Assembly (NCBI GenBank): GCA_002328825.1
Contig: DCWI01000124.1
Span: 1 to 28,155 of the forward strand
Direction: 5' to 3'
Source of the DNA: Nitrospiraceae bacterium UBA2166
Lineage (GTDB): Bacteria > Nitrospirota > Nitrospiria > Nitrospirales > UBA2166
DNA length: 28,155 nt
The notes below the pieces were generated by a model. The model did no database searches and was not told the DNA's origin. It saw nothing but the letters and a program-made list of their open reading frames with translations. Below, in pieces: positions 23,048-28,155 of the stretch. Position 1 is the first letter of the stretch; the number at the start of each line of letters is the position of its first letter. The position numbers and the translations under genes are program-made.

Positions 23048-23698
23048 GTGCGTCCGTTTGACGTTGAGGCACAACGGCTAAAAAACAGGCTTCTTGCTAT
23101 GGGAAAACTAGCAGAGGATCAAATTGTCTACGCAAAACAAGCATTGCTGGAAGCAGACAAAGAACTTGCCAATAAAATTATCGCTAACGACCACAAAGTC
23201 AATGCGATGGATGTTGAAATTGATGAGGCAGCCCTTCAGCTTTTGGCTCTCCATAACCCAACCGCACGGGATCTCCGCTCAATCACCACAGCAATGAAAA
23301 TCGCGACGGAACTTGAACGCATAAGCGACCTCGCTGAAAATATTTGTGAGCGCGTTCTTGAACTGGCAGATGAGCCTCAGCTGAAACCCTATATCGATAT
23401 TAGCCAAATGGCGGAATCATCAATCCATATGGTCAAAGGTGCCCTCGAATCCTTTGTCAATGAAGATTCGATACTCGCCCGCCAAGTGTGTGACAACGAC
23501 GACCTCGTCGACAATCTGACCGAACAGGTCTTTCGGGAACTACTCTCATTCATGCTGGAAGAACCTCAAAGCATTACACGAGGAATTCGCGTTATGTTTG
23601 TGGCAAAATATATTGAGCGTATCGCGGACCATGCGACAAACATTGCAGAACTGGTTGTCTATCTCGTGGAAGGGAAAATTATTCGTCATACAACGTAA
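23048..23698 (+). CDS. phoU: Phosphate-transport regulator PhoU
   Basis: A 216-residue all-helical protein of two PhoU repeats. Each carries the metal-binding signature E(R/L)xxDxAxN: ATELERISDLAENI near residue 97 and YIERIADHATNIAE near residue 190. PhoU modulates the PhoR/PhoB signalling state and Pst transport in response to phosphate. The GTG at 23048 is preceded by AGGAG with 6-base spacing. Its usual partners pstSCAB, phoB and phoR are absent here, which is uncommon but known. It is 71 bases downstream of folE and 15 bases upstream of rplI, so it is probably read through from its neighbours. Confidence 0.93.
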   Translation: MRPFDVEAQRLKNRLLAMGKLAEDQIVYAKQALLEADKELANKIIANDHKVNAMDVEIDEAALQLLALHNPTARDLRSITTAMKIATELERISDLAENICERVLELADEPQLKPYIDISQMAESSIHMVKGALESFVNEDSILARQVCDNDDLVDNLTEQVFRELLSFMLEEPQSITRGIRVMFVAKYIERIADHATNIAELVVYLVEGKIIRHTT

Positions 23699-23713
23699 TA
23701 CGGAGAAACTACC

Positions 23714-24169
23714 ATGAAAATTATTCTTCAGGAAGAGGTTGAGAACGTCGGCCACATCGGTGATATGATCGATGTCTCACAGGGATTTGCAAGAAACTTT
23801 CTCTTACCAAAAGGGAAAGCGATTGAGGCCACGACTCGCAACCTCAAAAAACTTGAGCATACGAAGCGCATAGTGGCCGGTAAAGCAAAAAAAGCGAAGA
23901 GTGAGAGCGAAGCATTTGCCAGCAAACTAGCTGCATCTCCTATCATCATCCCCGTTCCAGCAGGTCCAGATGGAAAACTTTTTGGATCGGTCTCCGGAAA
24001 AGACATCACGGAAGCCCTTGCCACGCAGAACATTGAATTGGACAAACGAAAAATCATCCTAGATCATCCTCTCAAAGAGTTGGGCAGCTTCGTGCTTCCA
24101 GTGAAGTTGCCTAACGAGGTGACAGCTTCGTTAACCGTCAACGTCGTCTCGGAGATGCCTGCAGAATAA
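23714..24169 (+). CDS. rplI: 50S ribosomal protein bL9
   Basis: Ribosomal protein of 151 residues. The N-terminal domain MKIILQEEVENVGHIGD with VSQGFARNFLLPKGKA is diagnostic. The long connecting helix is Lys/Ala-rich (IVAGKAKKAKSESEAFA), and the C-terminal domain contains KLFGSVSGKDITEAL and ELGSFVLPVKLPNEV. CGGAGAA lies about 8 bases before the ATG at 23714. The usual partners rpsF, ssb and rpsR are not adjacent. Here rplI instead precedes glyA by 10 bases. Confidence 0.97.
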   Translation: MKIILQEEVENVGHIGDMIDVSQGFARNFLLPKGKAIEATTRNLKKLEHTKRIVAGKAKKAKSESEAFASKLAASPIIIPVPAGPDGKLFGSVSGKDITEALATQNIELDKRKIILDHPLKELGSFVLPVKLPNEVTASLTVNVVSEMPAE

Positions 24170-24179
24170 CGGATTCATT

Positions 24180-25424
24180 ATGTCCTCGCTTGCCCACGTT
24201 GATACTGACATCCACCAAGCGATCATGCAGGAGATTGATCGTCAACAACATCGCCTTATCCTGATTGCGTCTGAAAACCTCGCCAGCCAAGCCGTGATGG
24301 AAGCACAAGGCTCTCTAATGACAAATAAGTATGCTGAAGGGTATCCGGGACGACGATATTACGGAGGATGTGAGAACGTTGACATTGTTGAACGCTTGGC
24401 TATTGAACGCGCGAAAACCCTATTTGAGGCCGACCACGTAAACGTACAACCGCATTCCGGTTCTTCTGCAAATATGGCCGCCTACCTATCCGTCCTTAAA
24501 CCAGGTGACTCTATTCTAGGGATGGACCTTCCCAATGGAGGACATTTGACCCACGGACATCCGGTCAATTTTTCTGGAATATTATTTCAATCGTTCTCAT
24601 ATGGGGTCGATCGCAATACACAACTGATTGACTACGATGCACTGGAAAAAATCGCCAAGGAATGTAAGCCAAGAATGATCGTTGTCGGTGCCAGTGCATA
24701 CGCGAGAACCCTAGATTTCAAACGATTTCGTGCCATCGCAACATCGGTTGATGCCTATCTCCTTGCCGATATCGCACATATCGCAGGCTTGATCGCTGCG
24801 GGGTTACATCCCAGCCCCATTCCCTACGCTGATTTTGTCACAACAACAACACACAAAACTCTCCGTGGACCCCGTGGAGGCATAATCATGTGCCGCCAGA
24901 AATTTGCCAAAGCCGTAGACAAGATTGTTTTCCCGGGGTTGCAAGGGGGACCACTCATGCACGTGATTGCTGCAAAAGCAGTTGCATTAAAAGAAGCTCA
25001 ATCTCCAAGCTTTCGAACATACCAACAACAAGTGATGACAAACGCAAAAGTGTTAGCCAAAGAACTCCGACAAAGAGGCCATACGATCGTCTCCGGTGAT
25101 ACAGATACCCACCTCTTTCTTGTCGACCTGAGCCAAAAGGGTGTTTCAGGAAAAGATGCCGAAGCTGCTTTAGATTCCGCGGGAATCACCGTCAACAAAA
25201 ATACAATCCCGTATGACCCTCAACCTCCAGCCATTGCTAGTGGCATTCGTCTTGGAACGCCAATTGTCTCTTCTCAAGGGATGGGTCCATCGGAAATGGC
25301 TCTGATCGCAACATCAATCGATCGTGTTATTGAGCACCCCAATGATACTGCAATACATAAAGCCGTCAAACTTGAAATGCAATCATTGTGTGAAACTTTT
25401 TCCAATAAGAGGGCGTCCACGTGA
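24180..25424 (+). CDS. glyA: Serine hydroxymethyltransferase
   Basis: PLP enzyme interconverting serine and glycine with tetrahydrofolate, the main source of one-carbon units. At 414 residues it has the normal length. Visible motifs are LIASENLASQAVMEAQGS, NKYAEGYPGRRYYGG, NVQPHSGSSANMAAY, and the PLP lysine in TTTTHKTLRGPRGG. IAHIAGLIAAGLHP and RLGTPIVSSQGM are also characteristic. The ATG at 24180 lacks a strong Shine-Dalgarno but lies 10 bases after rplI. The stop overlaps the GTG of nrdR by 4 bases, so these genes are translationally coupled. Confidence 0.97.
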   Translation: MSSLAHVDTDIHQAIMQEIDRQQHRLILIASENLASQAVMEAQGSLMTNKYAEGYPGRRYYGGCENVDIVERLAIERAKTLFEADHVNVQPHSGSSANMAAYLSVLKPGDSILGMDLPNGGHLTHGHPVNFSGILFQSFSYGVDRNTQLIDYDALEKIAKECKPRMIVVGASAYARTLDFKRFRAIATSVDAYLLADIAHIAGLIAAGLHPSPIPYADFVTTTTHKTLRGPRGGIIMCRQKFAKAVDKIVFPGLQGGPLMHVIAAKAVALKEAQSPSFRTYQQQVMTNAKVLAKELRQRGHTIVSGDTDTHLFLVDLSQKGVSGKDAEAALDSAGITVNKNTIPYDPQPPAIASGIRLGTPIVSSQGMGPSEMALIATSIDRVIEHPNDTAIHKAVKLEMQSLCETFSNKRAST

Positions 25425-25867
25425 AATGTCCATTTTGCCATCACATCGATGACCGCGTTGTTGACTCACGCCTTGCCAAAGAGGGAGAAGTCATTCGCCG
25501 TCGCCGTGAGTGCCTCAACTGCAAAAGGAGAGTCACTACTTATGAACGTTTTGATGACGTTCTCCCCATGGTGATTAAAAAGGATGGCCGGCGTGAATCC
25601 TATGATAGACGAAAAGTTATTTCTGGACTTCGTAAGGCCTGCGAGAAACGCTCCATAAGCCACGCGACAATCGAAGGTGTTGCAGACCGTATAGAAAAGA
25701 AACTTCAGGAGCAAGGAGAATCCGAGATCCCGAGCCAGCCGATTGGGGAACTAGTTATGGTCGAATTACATAACCTTGATCACGTTGCCTACGTCAGGTT
25801 TGCCTCTGTCTACCGAGAGTTCAAAGATATACAAGAATTTTCTGAGACTATCGATAAACTGCGGTAG
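25421..25867 (+). CDS. nrdR: Transcriptional repressor NrdR
   Basis: Zinc-ribbon, ATP-cone repressor of ribonucleotide reductase genes. The 148 residues begin with the zinc ribbon KCPFCHHIDDRVVDSR and CLNCKRRVTTYERF, followed by an ATP-cone domain (VIKKDGRRESYDRRKVISGL). The C-terminal part contains HLVELH-type and FASVYREFKDIQEF segments usual for NrdR. The GTG at 25421 overlaps the glyA stop. glyA-nrdR is a frequent order in bacteria. No ribonucleotide reductase gene or NrdR box is in the window. Confidence 0.97.
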   Translation: MKCPFCHHIDDRVVDSRLAKEGEVIRRRRECLNCKRRVTTYERFDDVLPMVIKKDGRRESYDRRKVISGLRKACEKRSISHATIEGVADRIEKKLQEQGESEIPSQPIGELVMVELHNLDHVAYVRFASVYREFKDIQEFSETIDKLR

Positions 25868-25924
25868 ACAGCGGCAAAGCAAACACTCAAGACAAACCTT
25901 ACCTACCCTTTGGACACCACCTGT

Positions 25925-27076
25925 ATGGCGCCACAGCACATCCAATCAAAAAAACCTGATTCGCTTACCAACGTGGCTATTATCGGCTGTGGTAATGGCG
26001 GGAAGGCTCTGATGGAGATGTTTGCCGGTGACGCACTGGTTCGTATCGTAGGAATCGCCGAGACAAGCTCAACTGCTGTAGGATTATCTCTTGCAAAAAC
26101 ATTAGGTATTCCAATACGAAAAAATTTCCGTACTCTTCTCAACTCCAGCAATATCGACCTAGTAATCGATGTGTCTGGCAACCCCACAGTCGAAGCCGCA
26201 TTACTCAACGTTACCCGGTCAGACATGGCCATAATAGGAGGCCCAAACGCAAAGTATATGTGGCAGCTAATTGATGCCAGAATCCGCGCGCAACAAGAAA
26301 CAGAAAAACAGCTGAACAAATACCAACATCTTGCGCGACTCTATGTAAAGGAAGCAGCTTCTGCCGTCTCTGAGGAACGTACTCGTATTGCCTGTGACAT
26401 CCATGATGGCCTAATCCAAACCTTGGTTGGACTGAATTATAAACTAGACCTGTGTCAAACTCTTTCGGGACAAGATAGTGCACAATGCCTTGAGGTGCTC
26501 ACTGAGATCAAAACTCAACTCAGAAGTAGCATTGAAGAAGCTCGCTACGTTATTTTCAACCTGAGACCATTGCTCTCGAGTCAACTCGACATGATCCCAG
26601 CGGTTAAAACCTACCTGAAGTCATTTGAAGCACAGGCGCGTATCAAAACCACATTTTGCTCTAAGGGCTACGAGCGGGCGCTTGACTCGAAAACAAAAAT
26701 ATTCCTCTTTCGTATCATTCAAGAGTCTTTGAGTAATGTACACAAACATGCAAAGGCAACTCAAGTAACAGTGAGCGTCGACATACAGAGCCATCGTGTC
26801 CTCACCACCATTGAAGATAACGGAATCGGATTTGATGCCGAGATGACATTTCAGAACGCCTTCACCTGGGATTCATTTGGATTGAGGGCCATTATTGAAC
26901 GGGCTCGGATCATCGGTGGCGATGCGAACATCGAATCTCAGCACGGAAATGGAACACGTATTACCGTTGAAAGCCCAATTAGAAGACCACGATCAAAAGC
27001 TTCAACACGTGGGCCTTTTTCTATCGTCCCTTCAGAAAAGCGTATACCAAAAATAAAGAGACCACGCCATGGATAG
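25925..27076 (+). CDS. Soluble NarL-family sensor histidine kinase with an N-terminal NAD(P)-binding Rossmann-like domain
   Basis: Predicted cytoplasmic histidine kinase of 383 residues with no membrane segment or PAS domain. Residues 15-110 resemble the cofactor half of DapB, homoserine or aspartate dehydrogenases: VAIIGCGNGGKALMEMF with GxGxxG at 21-26, strand 2 IVGIAE ending in Glu46 (favours NAD over NADP), and LVIDVSGNPTVEAALL. A helical linker (RAQQETEKQLNKYQ) leads to the HisKA_3 H-box ERTRIACDIHDG with His160. The ATPase domain has the N-box ESLSNVHKHAKA (Asn271), DNGIGFD (298-304), GLRAIIERA (from 319) and GNGT. The tail is basic (KRIPKIKRPRHG). I prefer ATG 25925 over TTG 25910; neither has a good Shine-Dalgarno. 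It overlaps its response regulator by 8 bases. Ligand sensing is inferred. Confidence 0.85.
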   Translation: MAPQHIQSKKPDSLTNVAIIGCGNGGKALMEMFAGDALVRIVGIAETSSTAVGLSLAKTLGIPIRKNFRTLLNSSNIDLVIDVSGNPTVEAALLNVTRSDMAIIGGPNAKYMWQLIDARIRAQQETEKQLNKYQHLARLYVKEAASAVSEERTRIACDIHDGLIQTLVGLNYKLDLCQTLSGQDSAQCLEVLTEIKTQLRSSIEEARYVIFNLRPLLSSQLDMIPAVKTYLKSFEAQARIKTTFCSKGYERALDSKTKIFLFRIIQESLSNVHKHAKATQVTVSVDIQSHRVLTTIEDNGIGFDAEMTFQNAFTWDSFGLRAIIERARIIGGDANIESQHGNGTRITVESPIRRPRSKASTRGPFSIVPSEKRIPKIKRPRHG

Positions 27077-27770
27077 TCAGGATATGATTAAAGTTCTCAT
27101 TGTTGACGATCACTGCGTCGTACGAGAAGGCATTTCTTCAATTCTGAGCATCGTGGATGGAATCGAGGTGGTAGGAGAAGCGAAAGATGGACAGGAGGCT
27201 ATCGAGCAAGCCAGAGAGCTACTCCCCGACGTCGTGCTGATTGATATCAGCATGCCTCGGATGGACGGAGTAGCAGCCACGCGTGCAATAAAGAATGAGC
27301 ACCCACACATGGGAATTGTCGCACTCACTATGTACGAAGAAGACCAATACATCTATGACATGATCCGTGGAGGCGCGACGGGATATCTCCTCAAAAACAC
27401 CGATTCATCTGAGCTCATCAAGGCTATTCAAGCTGTTTTTCGTGGGGAATCCATGATCAATCCATCGGTCGCGAGCAAGATCTTATCGGAGTTCTCGCAA
27501 TTGTCCGAAGGAAAGGGAAGACGCACTCGTAGCGATCACGACCTTACCGATCGTGAACTCTCCGTTATCCGTCTCCTTGCTGAAGGAAAGACAAACAAAG
27601 AAATCGCCAACGCTTTAGATCTCAGCGAGAAAACGGTTAAGAATCACGTACGGAATATCTTTCATAAGCTTCACGCCTACGACCGCACACACGCCGCCAT
27701 GTTGGCCCTTCGAAAAGGATTAATTGATCTGGACGAACTTGACGTTACCCCCTATGATAGTGAATCATGA
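27069..27770 (+). CDS. LuxR/NarL-family response regulator
   Basis: A 233-residue DNA-binding response regulator. The receiver has Asp13-Asp14, phospho-acceptor Asp59 in VLIDISMPRMDG, Thr87 in ALTMYEED and Lys109 in GYLLKNTD. A charged linker (EGKGRRTRSDHD) precedes a LuxR-type helix-turn-helix LTDRELSVIRLLAEGKTNKEIANALDL-like segment (about residues 159-222), ending with KTVKNHVRNIFHKL. It is the cognate partner of the overlapping kinase gene by position and by matching NarL class. The start is ATG 27069; ATG 27084 (MIKVLIV) is possible. Its targets are unknown, but the promoter region after it, at 27812-27862, contains a direct repeat worth considering. Confidence 0.95.
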   Translation: MDSQDMIKVLIVDDHCVVREGISSILSIVDGIEVVGEAKDGQEAIEQARELLPDVVLIDISMPRMDGVAATRAIKNEHPHMGIVALTMYEEDQYIYDMIRGGATGYLLKNTDSSELIKAIQAVFRGESMINPSVASKILSEFSQLSEGKGRRTRSDHDLTDRELSVIRLLAEGKTNKEIANALDLSEKTVKNHVRNIFHKLHAYDRTHAAMLALRKGLIDLDELDVTPYDSES

Positions 27771-27780
27771 AGCTGTGTTT

Positions 27781-27795
27781 CAAACATCTTGTTTG
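27781..27795. other. Small hairpin after the response regulator
   Basis: CAAAC (27781-27785) and GTTTG (27791-27795) pair around ATCTT. The stem is short and A/T-rich and is followed by only TTCG, so termination here is doubtful. Confidence 0.2.
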
Positions 27796-27811
27796 TTCGT
27801 TACCTTGCTAT

Positions 27812-27840
27812 TTGCCAAAAATGAGAGAAATTTATATGAG
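27812..27840 (+). promoter_or_regulatory. Candidate promoter of the collagen-like lipoprotein gene
   Basis: TTGCCA (27812-27817, five of six) and TATGAG (27835-27840, four of six) are 17 bp apart. A start near 27847 would give a leader of about 77 bases before the ATG at 27924. Confidence 0.4.
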
Positions 27841-27862
27841 CAATAGCACATATATGAGTAAT
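27833..27862 (+). repeat. Direct repeat TATATGAGYAAT overlapping the candidate promoter
   Basis: TATATGAGCAAT (27833-27844) and TATATGAGTAAT (27851-27862) differ at one base and are spaced 18 bp start to start. One copy covers the -10, the other lies just after the predicted start site. This is an arrangement expected of an operator, but no binding protein is known. Confidence 0.4.
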
Positions 27863-27923
27863 TACACGATGCTACACTGAGCCCTTTAGCCCTATCAGTC
27901 GGATTAGAAGGAGGATTTGACCA

Positions 27924-28155
27924 ATGGAGTACACGGGACGAAAGATGAGAAGGGCGTTATCAAGCTTCGCTCTTTTGCTATGCGTTATAGCATTGGGTGT
28001 GTTTCTGGTAGCCTGTGAGGGTGAAGAGGGCCCAGCAGGCACGCAAGGAGATACTGGGGCCACTGGGGCCACCGGGGCGCCAGGCGTTGGGGTTGCAGGA
28101 CCGCAAGGATCAATTGGAGACGCTGGGGCTGCTGGGGCTACTGGGGCTACTGGGG
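27924..28155 (+). CDS. Collagen-like lipoprotein, N-terminal part (runs off the window)
   Basis: The ATG at 27924 has AAGGAGG at 27908-27914, spacing 9. The N-terminus is a basic stretch (GRKMRRALSS), a hydrophobic run (FALLLCVIALGVFLVA) and a lipobox LVAC with Cys31, so a lipidated, envelope-anchored product is likely. After a short acidic spacer (EGEE) collagen-type Gly-X-Y triplets run from residue 36 to the window edge (GPAGTQGDTGATGATGAP), with one phase break near GVGVAG. 77 codons are visible and no stop is reached. The MRRALSS methionine (residue 8) is a less likely start. Such proteins often form surface filaments or stalks, but its role here is unknown. It is downstream of the two-component pair. 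Confidence 0.85.
   Translation, partial: MEYTGRKMRRALSSFALLLCVIALGVFLVACEGEEGPAGTQGDTGATGATGAPGVGVAGPQGSIGDAGAAGATGATG
28059..28155 (+). repeat. Low-complexity GGGGCTACT-type 9-bp repeats in the collagen-like gene
   Basis: Units of GCTGGGGCT/ACTGGGGCC type recur toward the right edge, with near-perfect 9-base periodicity in the last 35 bases. This is typical of expanding collagen-like coding DNA and probably explains why the available sequence ends here. Confidence 0.6.

Noticed and set aside
22864..23061. Plus-strand open frame between folE and phoU
   Set aside because: It is mostly folE sequence in another frame and overlaps the phoU start.
27872..28072. Minus-strand open frame opposite the collagen-like gene
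   Set aside because: A low-complexity shadow of the Gly-X-Y coding repeat; the plus frame has a good ribosome-binding site and lipoprotein signal.
1..28155. tRNA or rRNA genes, mobile elements, phage, toxin-antitoxin or defence systems
   Set aside because: I looked for T-loop motifs, cloverleaf arms, transposase or integrase motifs and small paired genes and found none.

Overview
This window reads as ordinary chromosomal DNA of a free-living, Gram-negative-type bacterium of moderate G+C (judged by eye, not computed). It is gene-dense and carries about 33 protein genes. I see no rRNA, tRNA, insertion sequence, integrase, phage gene or CRISPR array. Many starts are GTG or TTG. The gene set (der, hisS, ftsY, ybeY, scpB, pdxJ, acpS, nnr, tsaE, rplI, glyA, nrdR) is a core chromosome set. 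The mix of PerR, a 2-Cys peroxiredoxin, a NuoF-like protein beside a ferredoxin, and PTPS plus FolE would suit a Nitrospirota-like or NC10-like lineage. That placement is a low-confidence impression, not something the sequence proves.

Layout. 1-247: C-terminal end of a Pro/Glu-rich repeat protein, cut by the window edge. 248-737: non-coding, with two hairpins. 738-5336 (+): hisS, then a tightly coupled run of phoH, ybeY, ftsY and a YrfG-like nucleotidase. 5480-10034 (-): der, an M3 oligopeptidase, a secreted nuclease-like protein and scpB. 10264-13503 (+): pdxJ, acpS, nnr, tsaE. 13628-16979 (+): a HIT hydrolase/phosphorylase, an O-methyltransferase, a redoxin and an AI-2E family permease, converging with an SDR on the minus strand. 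17765-18141: intergenic region holding a good sigma70-type promoter with a PerR-type palindrome. 18142-21401 (+): perR, peroxiredoxin, NuoF-like flavoprotein, 2Fe-2S ferredoxin and an A-type Fe-S carrier, a redox and Fe-S neighbourhood. 21499-23698 (+): a protein with two fused PTPS domains, folE and phoU. 23714-25867 (+): rplI, glyA, nrdR. 25925-27770 (+): an unusual two-component pair. 27924-28155 (+): the start of a collagen-like lipoprotein that runs off the window.

How the genes work together. PerR probably controls itself and the peroxiredoxin. The NuoF-like protein and ferredoxin could pass electrons from NADH to Fe-S or redox partners. FolE supplies dihydroneopterin triphosphate to the twin PTPS protein. 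The most unusual object is the histidine kinase at 25925-27076. Its input domain looks like the NAD(P)-binding half of a dehydrogenase, with no membrane segment, fused to a NarL-type kinase core and followed by its LuxR/NarL-type response regulator. This could be a cytoplasmic sensor of nicotinamide redox state, and the collagen-like lipoprotein just downstream has a promoter-like region with a direct repeat that might be its target. Both functional ideas are inference.
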